Notes: generated by a model not told the origin, from the letters alone. DNA of 64,000 bases from Conchocele bisecta (GCA_029237695.1 CM055271.1:79867488-79931487), one strand, 5' to 3'; shown: positions 23,279 to 36,582, counted from the stretch's first letter. Translations and numbers: made by a program.

Positions 23279-24658
23279 CCTATTTATTACACTTCCACGG
23301 CGGATACATATGCACATTTAGTCTATTTTTGAGATTATAATCAATGAATTGTGATGTGCGCATGCATAGTTATATAATTATTTGTTTTCCCACGTTTTGA
23401 CGTTACGTTGTGTGACGTCATATGTGACGTCATGTAAACTTTTTGAAATCCAAATTACGCAGCTGTTTCTATGAATCAGATATATTTGAGTGCATGCTTG
23501 GAATGTGTATACTATATTGACTGTAATAAAATTAAACATGGTAGCTCGTGGTTTCCAAGAAAACAGGCGCGCAAATACGGGTGTTCTCTTCACGATGTAT
23601 TATTTGTAACGAGTTGATTATGGATTTTCTCACAGCGAAACTCGTGCAAATAATTTGCAAGAGTGTAATAAATGTATTTCTGCAGGATAACGATAATTCG
23701 CAGATGAACATATGAACTTGCCACTACAATATTGATATTAGAACCATAAATACATTATTTCATTATGATGGGAGGTCGTGTCAGACCTAGGAAAACCAAT
23801 TGTAATTCGATATTCTTTGCATAATTATGTTCTAATTGTAATATTTCAGCAATATAACAATAATTCTCAAATGAACATGTGCACATTTCGCCAAAATATT
23901 TACATTAGCGTTAATAAAATTTGTTGTGATACGAGGTCGTGTCCGACCAAAGCTATAAGCCTTGTTCATATATATAGTTATACCGATGAAAGCCGAAACA
24001 CGCCGAATGCCTATGGTGCTGAAGTATGTGTAGTGTACGGGCTTTTCTCAGAGTTACTGCCCGCCACGAGGGGGCCGGATGCAGAATACAATGATACGGA
24101 TTTGTTCCTGGTCCACAAACAAGCAATTGCCTATCGTTTATACATGTACATCGTTTTGACAACGTTTTTGTTTTGGTAAATTGCATGGAATGTCATCAGT
24201 AGCCGATTTCATCAAAATTGCAGTAAGTATACTTATCTTGCAAAGTATAGTTTCTGGGAGTAATCATTTATTTTTCCTGAAATACATTATTTCATATAGA
24301 ACTATCGATTGCATATATTTGATGATTACAAGTAACTATGCAGAATTATTATACTGAATGTATTACATTATCACAGCCAAAATGGCTGTAAATAAAAAAT
24401 AATAAATGTATCCTAGAATTGAAGATTTCTCCCTCAAAGTATACTTTGCTAGAAAAGTGTACTTTGCAATGTTGGTGAAATAGGCTACAGGTCCACAAAC
24501 AAACGAGTGTCTATCGTTTATACATGTACATCGTTTTGACACCGGTTTTGTGTTTGTAATTAGGAAACAATGTGTTCGTTGGCTTAAACCTGACACGGGC
24601 TGTATTTGTGTAGCTTGCGCTCAACTAAAGTACACGTATTTAAGGGATGACAACCAGG

Positions 24659-24893
24659 GAGGGGCCCGTTTCACTAAACTCCTTGCGATAAAAATGTTCG
24701 TCCGAATATTTCTACTAATAAGGTTACGTGGTTAATTAACGTTACCATTTTGCACATCAGTACACAGATGCACATCAGTACATGTGAACATATCAACAAG
24801 AGTTTCCAGCATCGGCCGTCAGTGTAAATGTTTTTCTACACTCAAAGTCAGCACTTACGAACTTGTTTAGTGAAACGGGCCCCAGGTGGCATT
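24659..24893. mobile_element. Foldback element with GTTTCACTAAAC ends
   Basis: Begins GGGGCCCGTTTCACTAAACT and ends GTTTAGTGAAACGGGCCCC. This copy has a different interior from 52.5 and 56.5 kb. Confidence 0.7.
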
Positions 24894-25988
24894 ATCAGCA
24901 GGTTCTCTTGGCACGGTATATGTATATGTTATTTCATTTTCGTTATATGAAAAGTTGAATGTGTTTCACATATTTTGAAGACGACATAAAAAGAGAAGAT
25001 AATACACGGCAGTACTATGCTTGTTCTAGTGATCCTCGTGTTATTCGAATGGCTACACGGAAGTTACAACGAAAAACTCTCATTAATAATACCACACTTC
25101 CTAGTTAGGCAGAAATGACTGGTCGTGACAAAAATGATTTGCTCTTACTGAATTTCCGATCAGTGCAGCATTAAATCGGCCTGCATATTGAGTTCAGGAC
25201 GTGAAATGTTCGTCCTCGACAGCTATTCATGATGCATAATATAATGAAATAGTAAACCCAGATCAAGTTGCAGGTGTCTGTACGTTGATCAGCGTTTATA
25301 CTGGTCACAAACTAAGTAGCCTAAAGCGTCGCAATATTTTACGATTCATGACTGATTCCCGATTTTTTATGGGCGCCGTAAACAACTTCATTTGAGCTAG
25401 GCCCATACCCCACTGTTTCGACTGACGTCACAACCACCTGCGACATTACTTATGTGCGCCACTATTTATAGTAAATACTGGATTTTTGATAATAATTGAA
25501 ATAAAGATAGCTTTGTAAATACATTTAAAAATAATTTTTTGAATTCCACATCATAACTTTAATCTGCGAATAAATACAATTATCATCTAAAACATGAATA
25601 CACTCTACTATGATTCGTTATTTCCTAAATTCGACGGGTACAGTAGTCGACAAATATACCAAAATCGCAAGATGCGATGGCTCGAAAGATGCGATCACTC
25701 GAACAAAATATGCAGGCCTATGGCATTTCGAGCCATGGCGTTTTCACTGTATTAAAGAAGTATACAAATAAGTGATGATTTAGAAGGAACTATTTTACGA
25801 GGTGGTGAAACGTGGTTCCGGCACAGACCAATATGAACTCACAATACGTCAATATGGCAAAATATTGACGGCTTGCGTTCCATATACATGTATGTTCCAT
25901 GTATTGTATTCAATGGGAAACGAAAGTACGTATATAAGAAGAATAATGAGACACCGTGCTTATGGCAAGAAACTCACGTCAAACATGT

Positions 25989-26413
25989 TTACAACTTCTG
26001 AATCAAGGCACCGCTGAAAATATTAGAGTAGTTAGAGTCCTCGTACATATTGCCGTTGCCTGTGTGGCTACATTGGACGGAAATGACGTCACGTTTGACC
26101 AGGGAGACAACAGCTGTTTCTGCCATGCACGCTGCTCCATTCGAATGTTGTCCCGTTGCTATCGTCGAAGTGTGCAGCGTCGCCCCATCGTCCGTCATGA
26201 GCCGAAACATCTTCCATCGTTTGGACAACATACACAGTTGTATGCCGAACAAGTAGACGCCGGACACTGGGACGGTGAAGCGGCCCGTGCCGACGTCGTA
26301 CCCGTCGCCGAGGTTCAGGTCGCACTCTGTAAACACGAGTATGTCGCCCACCACTGTTGTTAAGTCCGACAGCGTCCTGGCGCTGAACGCCACGGCCGGA
26401 GACGTCGCCTCCT
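25989..26413 (-). CDS. C1q-domain exon 2 of the complete gene (copy 3)
   Basis: Second and last exon of the complete secreted C1q-domain gene whose first exon is 32,490-32,064. It follows the acceptor CTTTCTGTCTGTGTAG and starts with AG, which completes the GAG codon begun by the last base of exon 1 (phase 1 on both sides). It codes residues 143-283 of a 283-residue protein: PAVAFSAR at the start, Y-D-V-G-T-G-R-F-T-V-P-V-S-G-V-Y-L-F signature near residue 185, CMAETAVVSL, and FSGALIQKL at the end before the stop. C1q domains form trimers through this jelly roll, and the variable loops bind ligands. The intron is about 5.65 kb, of which 2.2 kb is a LINE in sense-opposed orientation. Confidence 0.88.
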
Positions 26414-27106
26414 CTACACAGACAGAAAGGGAAAGTAGCATCACACGTGAAATAAATTGTGCTTTGTGGAGACACATATTCTGTAGCCGATTTCACAAAA
26501 ATCTCTAAGCACACTTATCTCGTTAAGTGTACTTTGAGGGAGAAATTTTAATCCATGCATATACATGTATATTTTTTATTTAAATATAATATTTTCTAAC
26601 CAAAAGAATGGCTCTGATAATGTAAAAAATTCAGTATAGTAATCGGCATAATTTTAATCACCAACTATTGTATATGAAATGATGCATTTCACTAAACATA
26701 GCTATTTATACATTGACCTAATACAGGCCTCCTGATAGCAAAATGCCTTATCCTGCCTGGACTTGATACGCACATCCGGGTTACAACTAAAACTGCCCAC
26801 GTTCCATTAGTCGTTACGTCGACAATATGACGTCAGTGTCATGACGAAACGCAGAGTCTGACACGTCAGCGCTTGTTCGTGTGCAGTAAATACGTGTATT
26901 GGTCCATTACGCCAACGCTGGCCGCTAGCACCGGTAACCTTAGCTGTGATGGGACGTTAAACACATTCGCGTTCACTTTTACAAAGCGTAAATGTTGAAT
27001 TGTTCGAACAGTGGAAGTGGTGTGTAAAACAGTCAGTAATTTAAAGCTACATGGTCTCAGCTTTGCATATTCAGCCAATGAAACACAATGTTTTAACAAA
27101 GCATAT

Positions 27107-27345
27107 GAGACACGCCATGTGATTTTGTACCTTCGGACATATGCGTAATTTCATGAAATACGGTTACAAAATTTACAATATTTTACGTAAAATGGCGTCA
27201 AAAGTTGACAAAATTTTCAGAGTACATTCCTCACGTACATTTTGTCAACTTTCGACTTTATTTATGAAAAATATTGTATATTTTGTAAACATATTTGATG
27301 AAATTAAGCAGATGTCAGAATGTACAAAATCACATGGCGTGTCTC
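27107..27345. mobile_element. Foldback element with GAGACACGCCATGTGATTTT ends
   Basis: About 240 bp; the left arm runs GAGACACGCCATGTGATTTT to 'aagttgacaaaattttc', the right arm is its imperfect complement. Copies at 43,428-43,705 and 58,127-58,382; half copies at 17.21-17.35 and 31.25-31.38 kb. Confidence 0.8.
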
Positions 27346-27648
27346 ATATTGGCACGCTCCAGGAAAACCAGACATAATGACACAATTTTCGATCTTCACA
27401 TTTTATATTTTCAAGAAAGAAAATACAAATATTTTTCATAGTTTTTGTTTATCTCACTTTTTGTAACACCATGTTGACGATGCACGGTATGAAACGTAAC
27501 TTCATCAATAACACTACGTTATTCAAGCAATGAAGACGGTCATATTGACCGAAGCGAATTGTTTTATTATATGATAACAGTATCCTTGATCAATTATAAG
27601 TATGATACTTGTTTTGATAATTTACACTCCATATTCTGTACCTCTCTA

Positions 27649-28177
27649 CTGTCTGTTCCACGTTTTGCTGCCGACAGACTTTTGGTTATTAAACATATTA
27701 AATCTAAAAAAATAAAAATATCTAAATATAATTACTTTTTCATCAATAACAAAAAAGTCACCCTTCACCACGTCCCCCCACCCCCGCCCCGACCCCAAAA
27801 AAAATGTAGTTGATGACAATATTTATTTTATTACGAAAAAACAATTTTCCTATGGAAATTTAACATGGGGCAACAATGAGGTGGGGAGTGAGGAAGAAGG
27901 TCGAAAAACGAAACAATTTGGAAATTACTCTGAAACATGGCGAGATTGGTTAGTAATGATGTAGCTAAAGCAAACAAACATTAGATGGTTGAAAATCGGT
28001 CCACAAAGAAAGAAATATAAAAAAATGTATTTTTAGCCTCCATGTTAAATTCCCATAGTGAACTCATTTTTTTCGCAATAAAATCGATATTTGATTGAAT
28101 TTCGTCAACTTTTGTTTGAGGGGTGTGGGTGTTATTTACAGATTTAATGTGTTTAATAGGTTTTCTATATTTAGACA
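27649..28177. mobile_element. Foldback element, CTGTCTGTTCCACG end, TA-flanked
   Basis: Left end TA-CTGTCTGTTCCACGTTTTGC, right end near GACAGTGAATATAG. Interior has 'aaaatgagttcactattgga' type sequence shared with 44,118-44,587 and 63,419-63,900. The left N gap interrupts the copy in the other unit. Confidence 0.7.
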
Positions 28178-28419
28178 GTGAATATAGTCTGTGGAAAACC
28201 CAAGCCCATTAAATATGATGTTATAGTTTGCTTCGCCGATAGCAGTCTGGACCAATCATGTACTGTTTATTTATAGATCATATAATAAATTGTCATATTT
28301 CCATTTTGTTGATTGCTTCACATTCTAAAGACGTAGATGTAATATATCAGTAAATAAAGAAAGCGTACAGTGTAAGATTCCACCACGATGCAAAAAGTTG
28401 TGTTTCGAATAATGGCAAT

Positions 28420-29198
28420 TTGTCAAACTTTTTCAGTTTTAAAAAAGGTGTTAGACAGGGTTGTCCGCTATCAGCATACATTTTTATTATTTGTATAGAG
28501 ATTTTATCGAGACAAATAGATGCAAATGTAGAAATAAAAGGTCTATCTTTAGGTGAAAATGAAATAAAACAAACACTATTCGCAGATGATGCAAGTTTCA
28601 CGCTTGATGGATCTGAAAATTCATTTAAAGAACTAATACACACACTAGACATTTTTTCAATAATATCAGGTCTAAAACTTAATAAATCAAAATGTACAGC
28701 ATTAAAGATTGGGGAACTTAGGCATAACCCAAGTCAATGGTGTAATAGCAATCGATATACGTGGTCAAACGACCATGCATCAACACTTGGAATAATATTC
28801 ACAAACAATAAAACACAGCTACATGAACTAAATTTATTACCAAAAATTAAGTCATTTCATAAAACTGTTTAACAAACTGGCAAAAATGGAACTTGACATT
28901 AATCGGCAAGATAACTGTATTAAAGACCTTCGCGTTACCAAAACTAATATACCCACTGACAGTCCTAGAGAACCCGGCTGAAGAAACAATCAAACAGATT
29001 AATGACATAATGTACAAATTTCTCTGGGATGGTAAACCCGATAAAATAGCACGAAAAACTATAATACAAAACTATGAAAACTGTGGTTTGAAAATGATTA
29101 ACATACATGCATTCATCAATTCACTAAAATGTTCATGGATAAAACGCTTAAATGGTACTAATCAGAATCAACTAAAAAAGCATATAATAAGGAACTAA
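28420..29198 (+). pseudogene. LINE reverse transcriptase fragment
   Basis: Two successive frames (28,420-28,872 and 28,893-29,198) read as one RT with a frameshift between them. The first has KKGVRQGCPLS (RT block with the template-grip QG), FADDASFTLDG (the catalytic F-A-D-D box) and SGLKLNKSKC. The second has LIYPLTVLEN, YKFLWDGKPDKIARK and NCGLKMINI, typical of the region after the RT core. The endonuclease and the N-terminal half of RT are missing through 5' truncation. Beyond 29,198 the frame is broken by more indels, so the copy is dead. Confidence 0.88.
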
Positions 29199-29799
29199 GT
29201 AAATATGGTGATAATGTACTATTTAAAAGCAATCTAAATTCAAATGACACAAAACACCTTGTAAAAAAATATTCGTTTCTAAACAATATGTTAACATCTT
29301 GGTGCAAAAATCAATTATAAACATTCATATACCAACATATCATATGAAATATTATGGCATAACTCAAACATAAAAAATGAAAGAAATATAACCTTCTTCT
29401 ATAAAGACTGGTATGATAGAGGTATAATGTATTTAAAACACATATATGATTTTAGAATAAAAGACTTTTACAGCTTCAACGATATAAAAACTATATATGA
29501 CATAAATAATGGAGATTTCTTGAGATATTACAAATTATTAGGTAATATTAAAAACGAATGGAAAATAGAAATGAAAAACCGTGCCATTGGATAATGAAAC
29601 AGAAATACAAAATAAATAAATCAATGTTTATCATCAAAACATATTAATAAAATGTTATATAATATACAGATTGAAAACATGAAATTAATACAAGCAAAAA
29701 CATAATAATTAAATGGGAAAGTGAGTTAAATAAACAAGATATCGAATGGAAAGGTATTTTTTCACTGTCATATAAAAGCACAATAAGCACAAAAACTTC

Positions 29800-30207
29800 G
29801 TGCGTTTCAGTACAAATATTAATGAGAATAATTCCAAACAATGGCTTTTTTTATTCAAATGCAAATTAAAACCTTCAAACTTATGTGAATTCTGTCATAT
29901 GAATGTGGATTCTAATAAGCATATGTTTTGGGAATGCACTGTCATACAATCGTTTTGGTCGGATATCAACATACTATTACAAACAAGTAGACTAGACTAC
30001 AATAGTAATTTAACATATGAAAACATATCATTTTGTAACGTGAAGGTCGACTGTAAAAATAAAACAATGATTATAAGCTTCCTAATTCTTCTAGCAAAGT
30101 ATTTAATTTATATGTGCAAATACGATGAAACGCAGCCATCGATAGGCCGCTTTAACACATATATGAAGCAAACAATAAAAATAGAAGAAAACTATTGCCA
30201 CTATTAA
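29800..30207 (+). pseudogene. LINE ORF2 C-terminal fragment
   Basis: A 135-codon frame with C-E-F-C-x(8)-H-x(4)-C followed by a TVIQSFW stretch, the C-terminal cysteine-histidine motif found after RT in such LINEs. It is in a different frame from the RT fragments, showing decay. Confidence 0.8.
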
Positions 30208-30814
30208 GAAAAAATAAAACTAGATACTTTTTCATTCAAAATGGAGTGACTTTATAGAACAAAATACGTAGACACAATCATTTGATATAAGAACCAACGA
30301 ATGTATGTATATGAGCCCGGACCATTTATTTGACCCCCGTCCCCCACTTTTGGACATTTTTCTTCTCCGACCTATACCAATCTCATAGCCCATATGCCCT
30401 ATATAGACTCCTTATATTTTAGTTTAAAAACTCAATGTTACATGTAGACATGTATTCTTAGGTTAATTATACAGACAATGATGTATTCATGTTTTTGTTG
30501 AACTGGCAGAACAGCTGTACTATGTTTAATGAACTGTATGTTTAATCATATCATTGTATTTGTACATGTACATGTAGCAAAGAGAATAAAATATTAAATG
30601 ACAAAAAAAAAAAAGATTCCACCGCTTGTGCCAGTGAATATCAGATCATATTATATGGCTCACTCGTCGATCATTGTATAATTTAGCTAACAAACCAAGC
30701 GAACAACTATCCGTTTTGAATGTGCCGAAAGACCTCGTTGCGTCTTCATCGACGATAAAAAAATACTTTGAACTACTTTGACCCCAAAAGCACGCTATAG
30801 CGGTTTATGCAAAC

Positions 30815-30870
30815 AGTGCAGATCCAGATGAGACGGCTCGTAACGAGCCGTCTCATCAGGATCAGCACTT
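30815..30870. repeat. Hairpin GAGACGGCTCGT family
   Basis: Core GAGACGGCTCGTAACGAGCC; the best palindrome of the family. Confidence 0.8.
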
Positions 30871-32063
30871 TTTGATTAGTTAGTATTTTACATATTTTTG
30901 ATAACAACAACACCCCCTTTTGATAAATAGACTAGTCTGAACACCGGTTTCGCACGGTTGGATTGGTTGCAGAATGAAAATATCCACCTCCAGTCCATAT
31001 TACTTAGGGGTGAAAGGGTTAAATATGTCTACAAACCTCGTCGTGTCTTGATTGAAGATCTCTAGATAAACGCAAGTTGCTACATGCACCATGAAACTGC
31101 TGTTGATGGGATGTTAAACACTTTTCCAAAGCGTAAATGTTAAATTGTTCGAACAGTCGACGTGGTGTGTAAAACAGTCAGTAATTCAAAGCTACATGAC
31201 CTCAGCTTTGCATATTCAGCCAGTGAAACTCAATGTTTTAACTACACATATGAGAGACGCCATGTGATTTTGTACCTTCGCACATCGGCGTAATTTCATG
31301 AACAACGTTTGCAAAATTGACAATATTTTCCGTAAATGGCGTCAAAAGTTGACAAAATATTCAGAGTAAATTTCCTCATGTACGCCTGTGCCTGTGATGG
31401 CTTCAGTTTATGCAAATTGTAGTGTGTAGGAATACTAACTTGACAACGTCATTTCGCGCACCTGAATCGATACAATAGACAAAAACCAAGATGGCTGACA
31501 TCACTACGGACAAAACAAAACCGGGAAAAAGGCGTTCAATTTGGATAAAAAGCCATACTTAAAGTTAAACACGTAAGTTTATTTAACACATATTTTACTT
31601 GCCGACAATGTCATTGATTATTGGTAATTCCACAAAACGTTCAAAATCATCCCGAAAAACTATGAAGCACGACTCACGAGTCCACATCGCCTTCATCGAT
31701 CAACATAATTTAGGAGTTAAAACGATTTTTGTCGGCAACAAGTGTATTTGGCATGTAACGTTATCGTATTGTTCCATGCAGGCTATATTTCATAACGGAC
31801 ATCTTTTGGTGCTGATGTCAGTTTTATGGACCATGGATTGGGACATTTCCTTATTCGCGATCAGCTGTTGTCAGCTTAGCGACACAGGCGTGCGACGCAG
31901 TTATGCGACAATACGACTGCTTGACAGCTTAAAATTTATTGGTGGGTAGCAACAATGCAAAGTCAATGGGGAAAATATGAAGGTATATTAATAATGTCCA
32001 ATACATGTATTGCAATCAGACGCATGTTGCCGTGAAATCCTACATACCCATGTATGTACATAC

Positions 32064-32490
32064 CTCGTGTCTGTGCTATCGTCGTATTTACCAAGGAGTG
32101 CACGTCACGTGACATCATCGTCACCTGGGCCTCAGTCTTCGTTATGAGTTCGTCAATCCGTGAGTTGGCCGCCGACTGTTGTCCCTCCAGGCTGCCGCGC
32201 ATTTCCTGAAAGTCTCCGATAATGTTATTCTTCAGAGTACGCACCTCCTCCAGTATGACATCTTTGTCGCGACTGAGATCGGCTTGCTCCTGCCGAAGAT
32301 TCGATTCCATATTCTCAAACTGTCCCTTTATTGCCTCAATCGTCACTTCAAATCTAATGACTTTTTCCAGGATTTTCTCCTCGAAACTAAATTTCGAGCA
32401 CTGCGGCTCTTGGAAAAATGCATTCCCGCCCGGCGCGGCCATCACGTGACTCGCGACACACGCCAGTATTCCCAGAAGTACGAAATACAT
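32064..32490 (-). CDS. First exon of complete C1q-domain gene: signal peptide plus coiled coil
   Basis: Starts at ATG 32,490 and ends at ACACGAG before the donor GTATGT (32,063 downwards). It gives 142 codons plus one base. Residues 1-18 (MYFVLLGILACVASHVMA) form a signal peptide; cleavage before APGG is likely. Cys31 could join chains. Residues from about 36 to 140 are rich in E/K/Q/I/L heptads (FEEKILEKVI, NLRQEQADLSRDK, ELITKTEAQV), a coiled coil that would trimerise the protein. Splicing to 26,413 gives an in-frame product of 283 residues. A TATA box at 32,611-32,618 lies upstream. The open frame runs on past the donor to 31,963, but that tail is intronic. Confidence 0.87.
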
Positions 32491-32610
32491 GATTTAAAAC
32501 TCCGAAATGTAGCGACGATTATACGCAGGATAAATATCTAATTTCACGGGTTGAATATTGACTATGATGAGTGGTAGCCTCCTTGTGCACGCAGTTCCAG
32601 ATCGTACAAG

Positions 32611-32618
32611 TATTTATA
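32611..32618 (-). promoter_or_regulatory. TATA box of the complete C1q gene
   Basis: TATAAATA on the - strand, 121 bp upstream of the ATG, conserved in the duplicate at 15,944-15,952. Confidence 0.5.
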
Positions 32619-33004
32619 GTTAGTCTGTACGCGAGGAAACGTGCACAGGATACCACATATGTGACTGCGACTGTAGATATGGGGCTTATAGGACTTGTGA
32701 CCAGTGTAGCTTCTGATAAAGTAGCACACTCCTATAATCTTATAATGATTTGCATTGCTTGTTAGAGGCATGACAAGTATTTCATTGATGGAATGACGAC
32801 CCGTGCAGATCTTGATCAGACTATGCGGATGCACAGGCTGACCTGGATCATAAGCTCCACATCTCCAGTCACAGTCACATATCTAATGCAGACACAATCA
32901 GTGAACACTTATCGTGCTTATTTTCACGCGCACTTGTGTGACGTGTTAGAGCAATATATTGTCTATCGCACAGCAATGTCACAGGGCCCAGTAAAATAAA
33001 ATCA

Positions 33005-33260
33005 TTTTGAGCTCTACAGAGTGGCCTGCGGTTCTCTTACCAGGCGAATTGCAATTCCTGGAGCGCAGGATTGCAATTCGCGTTCCCATTAATTGCAATT
33101 GGACCGCAATCGGACTGCAATCATGTGACTGCGGTCCAAAGAGTTGGTTGCGGAATTGCAATACTTATATCCGCTTTCAATTGCAGTTTACTTTAAACTG
33201 CGAAAGAATGACCGCTTTACGCTGCGCTCTGTGGTCAAGCCAGCGGACCGCTCTGCTTGA
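33005..33260. repeat. GCGGTC / TTGCAATT word mosaic
   Basis: Inverted counterpart of 15.25-15.55 kb, lacking the 'aaagcggagcgcagcgctaa' insertion seen there. Confidence 0.7.
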
Positions 33261-34012
33261 CCAATGCGGCAATAAAATAGAAATAGTTTACAAACGTATC
33301 CGTGTTCCAATCCAAAATTTTATCCCATCTATTTCATTCAAAGTTGCTAGAAAGTCAGCGGTATTGGTGATCTGTTTTTTTGGTGCGCAAATATAAATCG
33401 GCGGGTTATTGCGAGACAAACAGTGAAACATTGACCTTGACAATTTCTTGGACAAAACAAAATGTCGTCACTGCTGTTCCGAATATCAAGAACACATCCA
33501 TAGACACCACCATACTCACAATATATTTATTTTCATATAAAATCAAATTATAATGTGTTGTCTACGGTATAATATGGCAAAGCTAAGCATCAATTTTGCG
33601 TTTTGTTTACTTTTTCGTCGGTATCAAATTACGTTTTCCTATTCTGTTAACATTATTTCGACGCGATCCTATAGTCGACATGACAATTTCTGAGATCAAC
33701 ACAACTTTTCATAATGTCTTTCAATTTCAAGCTGCACGGAGACTGTGAATTGCATATTAACCATAATAACATGGTGAACATATTGATAATAATTTTAAAA
33801 GAAAAGCATATTTTAATTTTCGAAACCTGATCATAAAAAAACAGTTAAAATTTATTTTTGACTATTAGATTTCTATTACTGCAAACGTTCTGTACTGGCT
33901 GTTGATTTCTATTGGCCCGAATCAAATTTTGTGAAGATAATATTTTTTCCGGTGATAGCCATTTCTTTAAAATAAAACGGTTTACTTGTGTCACAGAGTG
34001 AGAAAGATAAAT

Positions 34013-34088
34013 AACGGCCCGGAATCGAACCAGGCACCTCATGTTTACCGTACCATGCCCATGGCTCTACCGAGCAAGCTAACAAGGC
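34013..34088 (-). repeat. tRNA-like SINE head
   Basis: About 76 nt with TTAGCTTGCTCGGTAGAGC and GGTTCGATTCC; normal tRNA length, without the duplication found at 14,448-14,547. Acceptor pairing is poor. Confidence 0.65.
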
Positions 34089-34650
34089 ACAGATCATACA
34101 CACTTCATCCCCATAGTCAGTTGCGTACAGTGACATTCTTCTCCGCCAAATTGAAATTCGTCCTCGAATTCCATGTTTAATTTTTGTCTCCGAATTCCAT
34201 ATGTTTGGGTACAATTTTGGGAGTATTTATCAGTCGCGGTCTTTCGTTGGGCAACAATTGTCACTGGGCAGAAATATTTCCACCCACAATTCCATATTTG
34301 TGGAACATTTCTTCATCAGTCACGACTCCACGTTGGGAGTAGTTGCGGCAAGTAACTGCAGAATTCTCAATTATCGTCTGTACCCAGAGTTTTTCCTGCA
34401 GAGTACCGAATCGGATCTCATTCGCGCTTTAGCTGTTAATTGTCACATATTTTTCAGTACATATTACACAGAAATGAATAAGTATAATACTGACATTTCT
34501 TTCAATTGAAAAATACAGAAAATATGTCACAATTAACAGTTGAAGTGCAAATCAGATGTGATTTGGTACTTTGCAGGGGAAACCTACGGAGAGCAGAGTT
34601 ACTTCCCGCAACTACGTTGGGCGCTAAATGTCACAGGGTGAGAAAGATGC

Positions 34651-34722
34651 GCACCAGCCCGGAATCGGACCGGGGATCTCTGGTTTACCACACCATCGCT
34701 CTACCTACTGAGCAAACCGGGC
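34651..34722 (-). repeat. tRNA-like SINE head, damaged B box
   Basis: Counterpart of 13,758-13,829; the B box reads GGTCCGATTCC. Confidence 0.6.
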
Positions 34723-35459
34723 ACAAATACGCACTTATTCACCATAGTGATCACTTCATTCAACCAAAAATTCACAAGCTAGAAGTTATGCCAAATTATT
34801 ACAGTCAACGTGACAGATTATGCTCTTGGCGACATTAGCGGAAACATATTTGTCCATCAATTTGATCAAATAAACAACGGAATCTGACAGATAACACTAC
34901 GACGGCGCATGGAAACATCATTATTCTGGTACTTGGAATCAAAATGGTGGATATTAAGATCAATATGTGAGGCGCTAACGGAACCTTTAACATTTTTTGT
35001 CACGATAGCAGCTACATGGATTGTTGGACGCATTTATTTAGAGAAACGAGAGATTACAACCCGCATTGGATAATATACTAAGTGAAATTATGTTCTAACG
35101 TACAACATAAAGGATTAAATTTGCGACAATGTTGGATTCTGGATTTTGTGGACAGGTGACATAAATCGGAGCTGGATAAGAACCGACAGACGTGATTCTG
35201 AATATGCGTGCTTGATCTGTGGTTATTCTTCCAGATCATGTCATGCATGTTTTAATTTCACGTCATGTCAAAGCAGCACTATTGAACATAATGAATAACT
35301 TTAATATTCTACACCAGAATTAAAGTTCATTCATCGTCTGATGTGTAACTGATGAATTAAGGTAAGTTACTTGTATATGACAACTTTTGCCTCACTAATT
35401 GTTGTGCCGCACCACGATAGTGGAGGGGGCATTTAGTGTTACCCTTGTCCGTTCTTCCG

Positions 35460-35990
35460 TCCGTCACCAACCTAGTAACTCGTAAAACTTTTAAACCGTA
35501 ATCGCTACAGACCTGAAACTTGGTACATGTATGTTTGATTCGACCACATGGTCATGGATTATCTCCCCCTTTTCAAGTTAGAATTTTACAATTTTGGCTT
35601 GTAGCTCGTAAAACTTTTAAACCCTAATAGCTACACACCTGAAACTGGGTATGTAGCTTCCTTATGATGAGTAGATTTGCAAAGTTTATTTTGATTCGAC
35701 CCCCGAGTCATGGATTATCTCCCCCTTTTTTAATTAGAATTTGAAAATTTTGCCTTGTAACTCGTAAAACTTTTGTAATAGCTACAACACTGACATTTGA
35801 TATGTAGCTTCCTTATGATGAGTAGATGCGGAAAGTTTATTTCGATGTTTGATTCGAACCCCGTGTCATGGATTATCTCTCCCTTTTGGACACTGGAATT
35901 TTGCCTTGTTTACTATCAAAGCGATATCTGGGGTATCCGTGTTCTATGAACACATTTTCTAGTTTAGTTATCTCCCTTTGTTTTTTCGAG
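35460..35990 (+). repeat. About 175-bp tandem repeat, three units
   Basis: Repeated 'taactcgtaaaacttttaaa' and 'tcatggattatctccccctt' motifs; two units in the other copy at 12.80-13.19 kb. Confidence 0.8.
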
Positions 35991-36082
35991 CACTGATTGG
36001 AGCATAACGCGAACACCCTTTGCAATATTTTTTATGAACCTTAACACATGCATAGGTCTCACGGGACAGTGCGGAGCTAGCG

Positions 36083-36582
36083 TTAAAGGTACATGCCCAC
36101 TCAGTAGGCACAAACTGTTCTTTATGTCAGAGACATCATCGGAGACATTTTCTGGCCAGATAAACAATCATTTACCATTACCCACGTATTGTTTGGCGTT
36201 ATTATACGTTTTATATCAGAAGAAAATGTCCTCATTGATATCAGGGACGATAACCGTGTTTCCTTAAAATGTTAACGGACATTACTATTTATTCTCTGTA
36301 TTTATTTTTTGATGTGCAATGATCATACTTTTTAATCAGTCAATTTATTTTTCAGTTTATGCATTTAATTAGTATAAATAATTATAAAATATCATGCCCC
36401 ATTTGCACATGAAAATACCGATACCACCGCGCGTCACTATCAGTAAAATAAATATTACCAAATGATTATATCTGTATAGCGGGCACTCGTAATGTTTATA
36501 ACTAGTGGAATAGTGACAATTATACACTTATTTAATTCCCATAAAGAGCATTTTTAGCCTACTGAGTGGGCATGCACCTTTA
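36083..36582. mobile_element. TTAA-flanked MITE
   Basis: TTAAAGGTACATGCCCACTC at the left, complement at the right; same locus as 12,212-12,712. Confidence 0.8.

Larger units (their letters stand above)
18977..27560 (-). repeat. Segmental duplication, C1q unit 3' half (copy 3)
   Basis: Aligns in reverse with 45,676-52,500 and with 1-8 kb. Runs on without a gap into the 5' half at 27.56-37.89 kb, so together they give one whole unit on the - strand. Confidence 0.93.
28385..30614 (+). mobile_element. 5'-truncated LINE with poly(A) and 9-bp target-site duplication
   Basis: A 2,230-bp insertion flanked by GATTCCACC at 28,376-28,384 and 30,615-30,623. It ends AATAAAATATTAAATGAC plus a run of A. 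The matching intron position in the other unit (17,967-17,975) has one copy of the site and no element. It carries the second half of a reverse transcriptase ORF and a C-terminal cysteine-histidine motif. The RT pattern resembles L1/Tx1-like elements; the clade is inference. It lies in the intron of the C1q gene on the opposite strand. Confidence 0.93.
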
